Positions 8,155-17,232 of a DNA stretch of 39,149 bases are shown piece after piece (position 1 is the first letter of the stretch; the number at the start of each line of letters is the position of its first letter). Made by a program: the position numbers and the translations under genes. The DNA comes from CAYSXY01 sp964435165. GTDB lineage: Bacteria; Pseudomonadota; Alphaproteobacteria; Rickettsiales; RI-342. The notes under the pieces are model-generated. The model saw only the letters and a program-made list of their open reading frames with translations. It did no database searches and was not told the DNA's origin. The stretch is taken from the NCBI GenBank assembly GCA_964435165.1, contig CAYSXY010000016.1, positions 1 to 39,149 on the forward strand. Direction: 5' to 3'.

Positions 8155-9503
8155 AGCAACGCGCCTTACCCTTCTTCCTCTGCATATGTATGTTAATAGC
8201 ATATTTCATGCCTCTGGCGGCATTCGCCGAAGAAATGCAGGTGCCTGTGAGCCGCTCCCAGCTTATCTCACTCTCTAAGGAAGCGGAAGAAGTCGTCATT
8301 GCCGATCCTAACATTGCCGATGTGTACGTACACGATAAAAACCGTATTTCCGTTATCGGCAAAGCGATCGGCAAAACATCGCTGCGGGCGTTTGATTTCA
8401 ATGGCGAGCTGCTGAAAGACATCACCGTAGCGGTCACCTTCGACCTGCCGGAAATCCGCAAAGCCCTGAAAAACTTTTTTCCATATGAAAAAATCGGGGT
8501 GGAAATGGTCAATGACAATATAGCCATCACCGGCACCATCTCGGATGCGGAGACGGCTGAATCCGCCGTCAAAATTGTGGAAGAATTCGTCAATGAGGGG
8601 CGTATTAACCCGCAAACGCCCGCCAATATCATCAATCTGGCCAAGATACGCACCGGTCAGCAAGTGATGCTGCGCGTACGCGTCGGCGAGATTCAACGTA
8701 CCGCTCTAAAGAATCTGGGCGTGGATTTATCCATGCTACGCAATGCCGGAAAGTTCTCATTTGTCTTTGGTAGCAATGCCGGCATTGAAGAAGTATTTGG
8801 CTCAGTAGGCGCCAGCTTTACGACCGTAAACAACTCCCTCTCCGCCGCACTGCAAGCGCTGGAACAGGATGGCATCTTCAAAGTATTAGCCGAACCAAAC
8901 CTGGTGGCCGTCTCCGGCGAGAAAGCCGAATTCCTTGCCGGTGGTGAATTCCCGGTTCCGGTAGCACAAAATGAAGATCAGGTGACGATCGAATTTAAGG
9001 AATATGGCGTCTCCACACACTTTACGCCCTTTGTGTTATCACAGGATCGGCTACGGATTATCGTCCAGCCGGAAGTCTCTGAACTGACCGATGCCGGATC
9101 GATTCGATTGAACAGCATTACCGTTCCCGGCCTGACCGCGCGGCGTGTCAAAACCACGGTGGAACTTGCTCCCGGCGAAAGCTTTATGATTGCGGGCTTA
9201 ATCAGCGACCGGGTGAACAGCACCATTCGCGAAATGCCAGGCATCGCGGAGACACCTATCCTCAGCGCCTTATTCCGGGGCACATCCTATGAACGCCAGG
9301 AAACGGAACTGGTCATCGCCGTGACGCCTTACCTTGTAGACCCTGTCACCAACAGTGATATACGCCTGCCTACAGACAATTATCGCCATGCCTCCATGAT
9401 GGAATCCTTTTTCTACGGGGCGCTAAGCAGCAACAGTTTCGATGAGGCGAAACGTGCGCAAACGCCTTCGTTAGAAGGCCCGGTCGGATTTATGATGGAG
9501 TAA
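8151..9503 (+). CDS. cpaC: Flp pilus outer-membrane secretin CpaC (RcpA)
   Basis: Forms the outer-membrane channel for the Tad/Flp pilus. The 450-residue protein starts with a cleavable signal peptide (hydrophobic core to about residue 25, ending AAFAEE). An N-terminal pilus-secretin domain follows (VADPNIADVYV, IGKTSLRAFD), then a BON-like segment near residues 115-150. The secretin domain holds QVMLRVRVGEIQR and the VPGLTARRVKTTVELAPGES signature. Length is typical for CpaC. The start overlaps the cpaB stop, and its TAA shares a base with the next ATG (TAATG), so the operon is tightly coupled. Confidence 0.95.
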   Translation: MKQRALPFFLCICMLIAYFMPLAAFAEEMQVPVSRSQLISLSKEAEEVVIADPNIADVYVHDKNRISVIGKAIGKTSLRAFDFNGELLKDITVAVTFDLPEIRKALKNFFPYEKIGVEMVNDNIAITGTISDAETAESAVKIVEEFVNEGRINPQTPANIINLAKIRTGQQVMLRVRVGEIQRTALKNLGVDLSMLRNAGKFSFVFGSNAGIEEVFGSVGASFTTVNNSLSAALQALEQDGIFKVLAEPNLVAVSGEKAEFLAGGEFPVPVAQNEDQVTIEFKEYGVSTHFTPFVLSQDRLRIIVQPEVSELTDAGSIRLNSITVPGLTARRVKTTVELAPGESFMIAGLISDRVNSTIREMPGIAETPILSALFRGTSYERQETELVIAVTPYLVDPVTNSDIRLPTDNYRHASMMESFFYGALSSNSFDEAKRAQTPSLEGPVGFMME

Positions 9504-10081
9504 TGCCAATGACCCGATTGCCCATCATCACTGTCATGTTATTGGTCGCTGTGGCATGCAGCCCCATTCCTGAACGCGCGCACTATATGTCATCATCACC
9601 GGATCAGTTACTCGACATTACCTCGGAAGTCGTCACCATTCCTGTCCAGACCACAGATGGAGCCGATGAACTGATTGAATGGCTCAATGAAGATGAACCC
9701 ACACGCGTCGAACTCTATTGCGACAATCAAGGGCCGTATTGTGATATTGCGCGCGATATCCTGGAGCAATTCGGCATTGCCTATACGGCATATGTCGATC
9801 CGCAGAATGAGGCCGCGCTGATCTATGAGCGAGTGTTAGCCCGTGATTGTGACGGGCGCGATTACCCCAACCATATCAACCCCTATAACCTCCCCTACCC
9901 CAATATCGGCTGTTCCGTCGCCGCGAATAGTCTACAGATGATCAGTGACAAAACACAAATCATCGCCCCGGCTTTATCTGGATATGCCAACGCCGACAAA
10001 GTGGTCTCCGGAGCAATGACTATCTATCGCCAACCTCCCACCAACGAAGTGCTCACCTTCGATACAGAATTTAACCAGTAG
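9503..10081 (+). CDS. cpaD: CpaD-family pilus biogenesis lipoprotein
   Basis: A 192-residue predicted lipoprotein with a short hydrophobic N terminus and lipobox-like VAVACS near residue 19. The C-terminal half carries the CpaD pattern: NLPYPNIGCSVAANSLQMI, then an Asp-containing stretch, Pro, Ala-Asn-Ala-Asp and a closing YRQPPTN. CpaD is thought to help the secretin reach or function in the outer membrane. Position between cpaC and cpaE is canonical. The segment around residues 72-90 (YCDNQGPYCDIARDILEQF) superficially recalls a thioredoxin fold, but the spacing does not match a CxxC site. Annotation rests on motif plus synteny. Confidence 0.8.
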   Translation: MPMTRLPIITVMLLVAVACSPIPERAHYMSSSPDQLLDITSEVVTIPVQTTDGADELIEWLNEDEPTRVELYCDNQGPYCDIARDILEQFGIAYTAYVDPQNEAALIYERVLARDCDGRDYPNHINPYNLPYPNIGCSVAANSLQMISDKTQIIAPALSGYANADKVVSGAMTIYRQPPTNEVLTFDTEFNQ

Positions 10082-10083
10082 CC

Positions 10084-11337
10084 ATGACGGATTCATTTTT
10101 TCTTGCCATTTTAACGAGTGAAGAACAACGGCCTCTGGCAGAGGCGGTCGCGTCGGGCATTGGCGTCGCCCAGCATCATGTGCTCGTAGGCACGGCAGCG
10201 GATGCCGCTGCCTGGGTTGCCCAGCAAAATGTGACAGCCACACATATCCTGATGGAGCTGGATGCACGTGGCCATGATATGCTGCCGGAAATCGATCAAC
10301 TCGCAGAGCAATGTACAATCGATACCAGCGTCGTGGTTATTGGGCAGACCAACGACATCACCCTCTATCGCGAATTAATTGCCCGTGGAGTCGCCGAATA
10401 TTTCCCACTTCCCGTTGAGCCTGGAGATCTGGTCAATGCCTTCAAGGCGGCCAAAACCCCGGCAGCGAGCGCCCCGACTGCCATTGGCGGGCAAACGCCC
10501 AAGCAGTCCAAAGTCATTACCTTCATCAGTGCGGCATCCGGCGACGGCTCAAGCACAGTTGCTTTGAATACGGCCTATTGCCTCGCCACCAATCATCATT
10601 ATCGCACGGTGATTATCGATATGGACTTCCAGTTTGGCATGATTGCCCGCAATCTGGACCTGACGACACAGTACGGCATTCTCGATTTATTTGAGCATCA
10701 GGATCGTAGCATTGACGAAACATTAATCTCACGCATGTTGGTGGAGTATAAGCCTAACCTCCATGTGATTGCTGCTCCAAATGATTTGAGACTTTGGCCG
10801 GATATCTATCCGGATATGGTCTCTGAGCTCATTTCTACTCTGCGTAATCACTTTGATTTCGTTATCATCGATCTGCCGCATATCTGGTCACAATGGCAGG
10901 CAACTGCCCTTACTCTGGCAGACCAGAATGTGATTATTGCACAATTATGGCTACGTTCCGTCACCCACACCGCCCGCATGCTGGCGGCCTGGGCAGATAT
11001 CAGCATTAATGATCAATCAATTTTTACGGTCATTAACCGCAGTGGGGCGAAATTTAAGGAAGCAGTTTCTGCCAAGGATTATGAAAATGTCTGTCGCCGT
11101 AAAATCAATTTTTACATGTCAAACGACATACGCTCGACCTCAGCCGCAGAAAATGAGGGAAAAACGGTCGTGGAACTCAATTCCGGCTCCCCTCTTATCA
11201 AAGAATTCGGTGATCTGACCCTTGCATTAATCGACGCTGTTGGCCTGACAGAAGATGCGCAAAACCGCGCCGGCGGCTCCCTTAACCAAACCTCAACCAA
11301 AGACAAGCTATCATTGAAGTCATTATTCAATAAATAA
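10084..11337 (+). CDS. cpaE: CpaE-like pilus ATPase/localisation protein
   Basis: A 417-residue protein with an N-terminal receiver-like domain (about 1-125) followed by a MinD/ParA-like domain. The P-loop region reads SAASGDGSSTVALN near residue 151, so both lysines of the usual KGGxGKT Walker A are absent. IIDMDFQFG and FVIIDLPHIWS correspond to the later ATPase motifs. In Caulobacter, CpaE places the Tad machinery at the pole. Here ATP hydrolysis may be lost, although CpaE proteins in general have divergent P-loops. It lies two bases after cpaD and precedes cpaF. Confidence 0.88.
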   Translation: MTDSFFLAILTSEEQRPLAEAVASGIGVAQHHVLVGTAADAAAWVAQQNVTATHILMELDARGHDMLPEIDQLAEQCTIDTSVVVIGQTNDITLYRELIARGVAEYFPLPVEPGDLVNAFKAAKTPAASAPTAIGGQTPKQSKVITFISAASGDGSSTVALNTAYCLATNHHYRTVIIDMDFQFGMIARNLDLTTQYGILDLFEHQDRSIDETLISRMLVEYKPNLHVIAAPNDLRLWPDIYPDMVSELISTLRNHFDFVIIDLPHIWSQWQATALTLADQNVIIAQLWLRSVTHTARMLAAWADISINDQSIFTVINRSGAKFKEAVSAKDYENVCRRKINFYMSNDIRSTSAAENEGKTVVELNSGSPLIKEFGDLTLALIDAVGLTEDAQNRAGGSLNQTSTKDKLSLKSLFNK

Positions 11338-11351
11338 TATATGTGATTTCA

Positions 11352-12908
11352 ATGGGCTTCGGAAAGAAACCAGTCGCCGGTGCCGGCACCCCGCCGCCTG
11401 CGCCCGCATCACCGCAGGAAATAAAGCAACCTCCGGCATTCGGCGGCGGCGCAAATGTGCCTCCGGCCCAACAACCTGCCAATAATGCTGCGACCAACCA
11501 GACTACGCCACAACAAGCGCCGCAGGTTACCACTAATGCTGGCCCTATAGCGGCAATTCAACAAGCCGCTTCGCAAGATAAAGCCGGCGGCGTTCCTGTC
11601 GCACGCTACACCGATGCCCGCCTGGAGACACAGGATTACAAACGCGCCAAATGGATGCTGGTGGAAGCGCTGCTCGAGAAAATGGATTATAATGTTCTGG
11701 AAGGAACAGACGAAAATACGAAAAAAACCAAAATTCGCGCCGCTGCAAAAAAACTGATTCCGACACTCGACGTCGCCCTCAACGGCAGCCAGGTTAATCT
11801 GCTGGAAGTGCAGATCATCGATGAAATCCTCGGGTTTGGCCCGTTGGAACCATTGATGTCAGACCCGGACGTGTCCGACATTATGGTCAATACAGCCCAC
11901 TCCATCTACATCGAGAAAAACGGGAAGCTCTCACGCTGCGACATCACCTTCTCAAGCGAACAACACCTGCTCAATGTCATTCAGCGCATTGTCTCACTTG
12001 TCGGCCGCCGTGTCGATGAATCCAGCCCCATGGTCGATGCACGCATGCCGGACGGCTCGCGCTTCAACGCCATTATTCCGCCTCTTGCAATTGACGGTAG
12101 CCTCGTCTCGATTCGGAAATTCAAACAAAACAAAATGCCGCTCTCGCAATATCTGCATTATGGCTCCATGACCGAGCAAATGGTGCGTTTCCTCGAGATA
12201 TGCGCCGCCATTCGCCTGAATATTCTGGTCTCGGGCGGAACCGGTTCCGGTAAAACCACCATGCTCAACGCCTTATCCGGTCACATCAGCGAGGGCGAGC
12301 GTGTCATCACCATTGAAGATGCAGCAGAACTGCAAATGCACCAGCCACATGTGCTGCGCCTGGAAACACGCCCGGCCAACTCGGAAGGGGTGGGCGAAAT
12401 TACTCAGCGCGAATTGGTCAAAAACGCGCTGCGGATGCGCCCGGACCGTATTATCCTCGGTGAGATTCGCGGTGATGAGGTCATTGACGTGCTGGCCGCC
12501 ATGAATACCGGTCATGAAGGATCGATGGCCACCATTCACGCCAATAATCCGCGTGATTGCCTGTCGCGTATCGAAAATCTGGTCGGATTAACCGGCATCT
12601 CCATTCCCACTGTCGCCCTGCGTCAGCAGGTCTCAAGCGCACTTCATCTCATTGTCCAGCTCTCACGCATGCATGATGGAGGACGCCGTGTCACGCATAT
12701 TGAAGAGGTGGTCGGCATGGAGGGCGATGTCATTTCCACGCAATCCCTGTTCAACTACAAGGCGGGGGCGATGGGCGAAGACGGCAAACTGAAGGGCCAG
12801 TTTAGCTGCTCAGGCGTGAAGCCACACTTCTTTGAACAATCCATTAAATACGGCTTGGATAAAGAAATGGAAGCCTGCCTGATTGACCCCGCTCGCCGGG
12901 GAGTGTGA
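11352..12908 (+). CDS. cpaF: Tad pilus assembly ATPase CpaF (TadA)
   Basis: The secretion/assembly ATPase that drives Flp pilus extension. Residues 1-80 are a Pro/Ala/Gln-rich disordered extension. The conserved body follows, with the N-terminal domain motif GFGPLEPLMSDPDVSDIMVN, Walker A GGTGSGKTTML, the Asp box VITIEDAAELQ, Walker B RIILGEIRGDE and His box HEGSMATIHANNP. The start at ATG 11352 gives MGFGKK; an in-frame GTG at 11343 would add three residues. No clear Shine-Dalgarno is visible for either. The stop overlaps a GTG in the next frame (GTGA). Confidence 0.95.
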   Translation: MGFGKKPVAGAGTPPPAPASPQEIKQPPAFGGGANVPPAQQPANNAATNQTTPQQAPQVTTNAGPIAAIQQAASQDKAGGVPVARYTDARLETQDYKRAKWMLVEALLEKMDYNVLEGTDENTKKTKIRAAAKKLIPTLDVALNGSQVNLLEVQIIDEILGFGPLEPLMSDPDVSDIMVNTAHSIYIEKNGKLSRCDITFSSEQHLLNVIQRIVSLVGRRVDESSPMVDARMPDGSRFNAIIPPLAIDGSLVSIRKFKQNKMPLSQYLHYGSMTEQMVRFLEICAAIRLNILVSGGTGSGKTTMLNALSGHISEGERVITIEDAAELQMHQPHVLRLETRPANSEGVGEITQRELVKNALRMRPDRIILGEIRGDEVIDVLAAMNTGHEGSMATIHANNPRDCLSRIENLVGLTGISIPTVALRQQVSSALHLIVQLSRMHDGGRRVTHIEEVVGMEGDVISTQSLFNYKAGAMGEDGKLKGQFSCSGVKPHFFEQSIKYGLDKEMEACLIDPARRGV

Positions 12909-12913
12909 CCGCC

Positions 12914-13879
12914 ATGTCACCCGCCATCATCGCTGCCGTCGCCGCCGCCTCGGTTATTGTGATTATTCTGGTGATCGTATCCGCCCTGAGTGGACGCAAC
13001 AAAGGGGAAGCGCGTACCAAGAAAATTCTCTCTCGTATCCAGTCGGAAGCAGAGGCCACTGCCGAGGAAATTGCCGAACGTAACAAAGCAGCGCTGAAGC
13101 AAACGGATGACAAGTCGTTTCTCGACAGCCTGCCATTCATTGGTTCCACCCGGGAGATGCTCAAACAGGCAGGTACGGAATTTCCGCCACGTAAATTTGT
13201 CCTTTATCTGATCTCGATTGGCATTCTCGGCGGTTATCTCTTGCAAAAAGCCGGGCTTGGGCCTGCCGGCTTTCTCATTTCTTTCCCGTTCGCCTTTCTG
13301 CTACTGCGCTGGATGGTCGGCCGCATCAACAAAAAACGTCAGGAAGCGTTTGTGAACATGTTCCCGGATGCGGTGGATATGATCGTCCGCTCCGTGCGCT
13401 CCGGGCACCCGCTCAATGCCGCCTTTCGCATGATTGCCGAGAATATGGAAGACCCGGTCGCCGGAGAGTTCAAACAAGTGCTCGATGAAATTCAATATGG
13501 CCGGACCCTGAGCTATGCCATCGACGCCATGGCCGAACGAATCAATCAGCAGGATGTCAGATTTTTCGTCGTGGTCATCAACGTTCAGCAGGAAAGTGGT
13601 GGTAATCTCGGTGAAGTCTTATCAAATCTATCGAAAGTACTGCGCGGGCGTAAACAACTTCGCTTAAAAATCAAGGCACTCACCGCTGAAGGGCGGATGA
13701 CTGCCTATATTCTCGGCTCACTACCTCTGTTTGTCATGGGTGTGCTCCAGGTTCTCAGCCCTGGCTATCTGGTGCCCCTCTTTGATGAACCGCTGGGTAA
13801 TTTCATCCTCGGACTGGCACTGGGTATGGTCGCCCTTGCCTTCTTTGTGGTGAATAAAATGATTCAGATTGATATTTGA
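12914..13879 (+). CDS. tadB: Tad pilus inner-membrane platform protein TadB
   Basis: A type II secretion F-domain protein of about 321 residues. One N-terminal membrane segment (AAVAAASVIVIILVIVS) is followed by a linker, two membrane segments, then the GspF/T2SSF domain (MFPDAVDMIVRSVRSGHPLN, QQESGGNLGEVLSNLS), and C-terminal membrane segments. It forms the inner-membrane platform with TadC, on which CpaF acts. I prefer the ATG at 12914, ten bases after GGGGAG. The GTG at 12905, overlapping the cpaF stop, is an alternative giving 324 residues. Confidence 0.93.
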   Translation: MSPAIIAAVAAASVIVIILVIVSALSGRNKGEARTKKILSRIQSEAEATAEEIAERNKAALKQTDDKSFLDSLPFIGSTREMLKQAGTEFPPRKFVLYLISIGILGGYLLQKAGLGPAGFLISFPFAFLLLRWMVGRINKKRQEAFVNMFPDAVDMIVRSVRSGHPLNAAFRMIAENMEDPVAGEFKQVLDEIQYGRTLSYAIDAMAERINQQDVRFFVVVINVQQESGGNLGEVLSNLSKVLRGRKQLRLKIKALTAEGRMTAYILGSLPLFVMGVLQVLSPGYLVPLFDEPLGNFILGLALGMVALAFFVVNKMIQIDI

Positions 13880-13886
13880 GGGTGTG

Positions 13887-14861
13887 ATGCTGGAAAATAT
13901 CGATCCCAACATGCTTATCGCCGCCATCGTCCCCAGTGTGGTCGTGATCGGCCTGTTTTTGTTTCTGCTCACCCGGTCGCGCGAAAAAGCCAGCATCAGT
14001 AAAAAACTCAAACATCTGACACAGGAAGAAGCACCGAGCTACAATGAGGAACTAGCTGCCGAATATTATGATGTAGATACGGAGCGTAGTGGCTCAGCCA
14101 AGTTGATGAGCGGCTTGTTAGGGATTCTTGGCATTGATTACCAGGAACAACAGGCCAAACTGGCCATGCGTTTCGCTCAGGCAGGTATACGTAACCCCAA
14201 TGCACCCATCTATTATGCATTTGCCAAAACCTATGGCATGCCCATCGCCATTATCCTTGCATTGCTGTTGGCCATTCCCATCCTTCAGCAGGGAGATGCC
14301 AGCAATACCATGAAAATGGCCGCCGCCATGGGTGGTATTATCATTATTTTTATCGGCCTGTCAGGTGCTGATCTGGCCTTGCGTAATATGAAAGATAAAC
14401 GCCAGTTTGTGCTGCAACGCTCCTTCCCGGATGCGCTGGATTTGATTCTGGTCTGCGTGGAAGCAGGCCTGGCGCTGGATGCCGCTCTCAGCCGCGTCTG
14501 CCGTGAATTGGAAGGCGCCCACCCGGAAATTACCTACGAACTCAACAAAACACGGATGGAACTCACCTTGCTTAATGACCGTAGCCGCGCGCTACAGAAT
14601 CTGGCCGCACGCACCGATATGGTATCATTCAAAGCGCTGACCAGTGCACTCATCCAGTCCGAAAAATTCGGCACGTCGCTCAGCGAAACCTTGCGCGTCC
14701 TCGCCGATGATTATCGTAACACGCGCATGCTCATGGCCGAGAATAAGGCCAATCGTCTACCGGCCTTGATGACCGTGCCACTGATGCTGCTGCTGATGCC
14801 CGCCTTTATCATGATTCTCATCGGCCCGGCACTGATCATGCTCAACAAAACCATGAATTAA
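13887..14861 (+). CDS. tadC: Tad pilus inner-membrane platform protein TadC
   Basis: The second T2SSF-domain protein, about 324 residues, partner of TadB. It has an N-terminal membrane segment (MLIAAIVPSVVVIGLFLFLL), two central membrane segments, and the F-domain SFPDALDLILVCVEAGLALDAALSRV with SEKFGTSLSETLRVLA. It ends in a strong hydrophobic segment. The ATG at 13887 has GAGG five bases upstream and follows the tadB stop by seven bases; an upstream TTG at 13869 is less likely. It is the last gene of the operon: no tadD, tadE/F/G, flp pilin or prepilin peptidase follows. Confidence 0.93.
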   Translation: MLENIDPNMLIAAIVPSVVVIGLFLFLLTRSREKASISKKLKHLTQEEAPSYNEELAAEYYDVDTERSGSAKLMSGLLGILGIDYQEQQAKLAMRFAQAGIRNPNAPIYYAFAKTYGMPIAIILALLLAIPILQQGDASNTMKMAAAMGGIIIIFIGLSGADLALRNMKDKRQFVLQRSFPDALDLILVCVEAGLALDAALSRVCRELEGAHPEITYELNKTRMELTLLNDRSRALQNLAARTDMVSFKALTSALIQSEKFGTSLSETLRVLADDYRNTRMLMAENKANRLPALMTVPLMLLLMPAFIMILIGPALIMLNKTMN

Positions 14862-14864
14862 ATA

Positions 14865-15024
14865 GGTTCTGTTGAGATTTTAGAATGAGATGGGTTTGAG
14901 ATGATTTTTTAAGCGAAAATGCCTAGAGATTTTGAGTCATAGTGGTTCTATGTCGAACAAATCAAAAGGCATTTGCAGCAAAAAAGCATCCAAATACAGC
15001 CATGATTCAAATCTCAACAGAACC
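14865..15024. mobile_element. MITE-like element, 160 bp with 16-bp TIRs and TA duplication
   Basis: The perfect 16-base terminal inverted repeats are GGTTCTGTTGAGATTT at 14865-14880 and its complement at 15009-15024. They are flanked by TA on both sides (14863-14864 and 15025-15026). The interior contains further inverted similarity (gaaaatgcct against aggcattt) and no coding capacity. A TA duplication is consistent with the Tc1/IS630 type or the IS427 group of IS5. The element begins three bases after the tadC stop codon. The parent transposase is not in the window. Confidence 0.75.
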
Positions 15025-15039
15025 TAAGCTGTAGTGTTT

Positions 15040-15069
15040 CCACATAATTTCTATGCAGAAATTATGTGG
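15040..15069. repeat. Perfect 13-bp stem hairpin, terminator-like
   Basis: The arms ccacataatttct (15040-15052) and agaaattatgtgg (15057-15069) are perfectly complementary around a 4-base loop. No T-tract follows on either strand, so a factor-independent terminator is not proven. It may still end the tad transcript or bind a dimeric regulator. The 165 bases from here to uvrB hold no gene, but contain a second small hairpin gcgcc-ataa-ggcgc near 15117. Confidence 0.45.
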
Positions 15070-15234
15070 TGGTTAACGCGCCATATATTCTTTGCGCTAC
15101 CGCTTCGCTACTTGAGCGCCATAAGGCGCGGCTCGCCGTCGCGAGCTATATAGCCCTCATTTTTCTTGTCTGAAAATGAATGAGAATGACTATATCACTT
15201 GACCTTACAAGGGTCCCGGCTCTATCCAGCCGAT

Positions 15235-17232
15235 ATGGCTGATTCTATTCCTTTTAGCATTCATTCGGACTATGAACCTGCAGGCGACCAGCCCGGCGCC
15301 ATCAACGCGCTGGTGCAGGGATTGAAGGACAGCAAACATAATCAGACCTTGCTCGGCGTCACCGGCTCCGGCAAAACCTTCACCATGGCTCATGTGATTG
15401 AGCGGACGCAACGCCCCGCGCTCATCCTCGCTCACAATAAAACGCTGGCTGCTCAACTCTATAGCGAGATGAAAGGATTTTTCCCCAATAATGCCGTCGA
15501 ATATTTTGTCTCCTATTACGATTACTATCAGCCGGAAGCGTATGTCCCTCGCTCCGATCTCTATATCGAAAAGGATGCATCCATCAATGAACAGATCGAT
15601 AGGTTGCGCCACTCGGCTACCCGCTCACTGTTGGAACGGGATGACGTCATCGTCGTCGCCTCAGTCTCCTGCATTTACGGTATCGGCTCACCGGAATCCT
15701 ATGCCGAAATGACGATCCCGCTGGAAGTTGGCGCAACGATCAATCAGCGTGAATTAATCGCTCAACTCATCACACTGCATTACACCCGCAACAATATGAC
15801 CCTGAATCGCGGTCAGTTCCGCGTGCGCGGCGATGTGATGGATATTTTCCCTTCTCACTTAGAGGACCGCGCCTGGCGACTCTCCTTTTTTGGCGATGAA
15901 TTAGAAGAAATCACCGAATTTGATCCCCTCACAGGCGAGACCATACGCAGCCTGACCAAGACCAAGCTTTATGCCAACAGCCACTATGTCACCCCGCGTC
16001 CGACCATTGAGCAATCTATCAAGGCAATTCGCGCGGAGATGAAAGAGCGCCTCAGACAGTTGGAATCACTCGGTAAACTGGTGGAAGCGCAACGGCTGGA
16101 ACAACGCACCCAGTTTGATCTGGAGATGATGCTGGAGACCGGCAGTTGCAAAGGCATCGAGAACTATTCGCGCTATCTGTCAGGCCGCAAACCCGGTGAA
16201 CCACCGCCAACCCTGTTTGAATATCTGCCAAAAAACGCATTGCTCTTTATCGATGAAAGCCATGTCACCGTACCGCAAATTGGTGCCATGTATAATGGCG
16301 ATAAAGCACGCAAACAAAATCTGGTGGAATATGGATTTCGCCTGCCCTCCTGTCGCGATAACCGCCCGCTGAAATTTGACGAATGGGATGCCATGCGCCC
16401 GGACAGTATTTTTGTCTCGGCCACCCCCGCCAAGTGGGAGATTGAGCAGAGCGATGGCCAGGTTGTCGAGCAGATTATCCGCCCGACCGGACTGGTAGAC
16501 CCGCCATGCGAGATTCGCCCCATCGCCAGCCAGGTCGATGATGTCATTGCTGAATGCCGTGACATCGCGGATAAAGGCGGACGGGTGCTCATCACCACCC
16601 TGACCAAACGCATGGCCGAGGATTTGACCGAATATCTGGGAGAAGCAGGCCTTAGCGTACGTTATCTCCACTCCGATATCGACACGCTGGAGCGAGTGGA
16701 AATTATCCGTGATTTGCGCAATGGGGTGTTTGACATTCTGGTCGGCATCAACCTGCTACGCGAAGGGCTGGATATACCCGAATGTATGCTGGTCGCTATT
16801 TTAGACGCCGATAAAGAAGGTTTTCTCCGCTCCAACACATCACTCGTGCAAACGATCGGCCGCGCCGCGCGTAATAGCGAAAGCAAGGTCATCCTCTATG
16901 CCGATGTCATCACCGACTCGATGAAAAATGCGCTGGATGAAACCGAGCGTCGCCGAGAAAAACAGCAGGCACATAATGCGGAGCATGGCATCACACCTAA
17001 AACCGTTATCAAAAAAATGGTTGCTGTCGCTGAGTTGGAAAAAGCAGCGGATGACGCAAAAGAAGAAACGACTGAAGACAGCACGCAGCCCATCAGCGTG
17101 CAAATCGATCAATTGCGCAAAGAAATGCTGGAAGCTGCCGCCAATCTGGAATTTGAGCAGGCAGCGCGCCTGCGTGACCGCGTTAAAACGCTGGAAGAAA
17201 AAGAGCTGGGTCTGTTACAGACCGCATCATGA
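15235..17232 (+). CDS. uvrB: Excinuclease ABC subunit B
   Basis: Damage-verification helicase of nucleotide excision repair, acting with UvrA and UvrC. The protein is about 665 residues from ATG 15235 (MADSIPFSIHSDY). It shows Walker A GVTGSGKTFTMAHV, the beta-hairpin motif YYDYYQPEAYVP, the DESH box (LFIDESHVTVPQ), helicase motifs RYLHSDIDTLERVEI and QTIGRAARN. A C-terminal UVR domain (QIDQLRKEMLEAAANLEFEQ) recruits UvrC. A TTG at 15199 extends the frame but lacks family support. I see no alphaproteobacterial GTTC-N7-GTTC LexA site upstream. The stop overlaps the convergent neighbour by six bases. Confidence 0.97.
   Translation: MADSIPFSIHSDYEPAGDQPGAINALVQGLKDSKHNQTLLGVTGSGKTFTMAHVIERTQRPALILAHNKTLAAQLYSEMKGFFPNNAVEYFVSYYDYYQPEAYVPRSDLYIEKDASINEQIDRLRHSATRSLLERDDVIVVASVSCIYGIGSPESYAEMTIPLEVGATINQRELIAQLITLHYTRNNMTLNRGQFRVRGDVMDIFPSHLEDRAWRLSFFGDELEEITEFDPLTGETIRSLTKTKLYANSHYVTPRPTIEQSIKAIRAEMKERLRQLESLGKLVEAQRLEQRTQFDLEMMLETGSCKGIENYSRYLSGRKPGEPPPTLFEYLPKNALLFIDESHVTVPQIGAMYNGDKARKQNLVEYGFRLPSCRDNRPLKFDEWDAMRPDSIFVSATPAKWEIEQSDGQVVEQIIRPTGLVDPPCEIRPIASQVDDVIAECRDIADKGGRVLITTLTKRMAEDLTEYLGEAGLSVRYLHSDIDTLERVEIIRDLRNGVFDILVGINLLREGLDIPECMLVAILDADKEGFLRSNTSLVQTIGRAARNSESKVILYADVITDSMKNALDETERRREKQQAHNAEHGITPKTVIKKMVAVAELEKAADDAKEETTEDSTQPISVQIDQLRKEMLEAAANLEFEQAARLRDRVKTLEEKELGLLQTAS

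Noticed and set aside
9700..9790. Glutaredoxin-like segment in the CpaD homolog
   Set aside because: The cysteines are spaced C-x6-C rather than CxxC, and the surrounding CpaD pattern explains the region.
14950..14965. GTTC-N6-GAAC upstream of uvrB as a LexA box
   Set aside because: It does not match the alphaproteobacterial GTTC-N7-GTTC form, and it lies inside the MITE.
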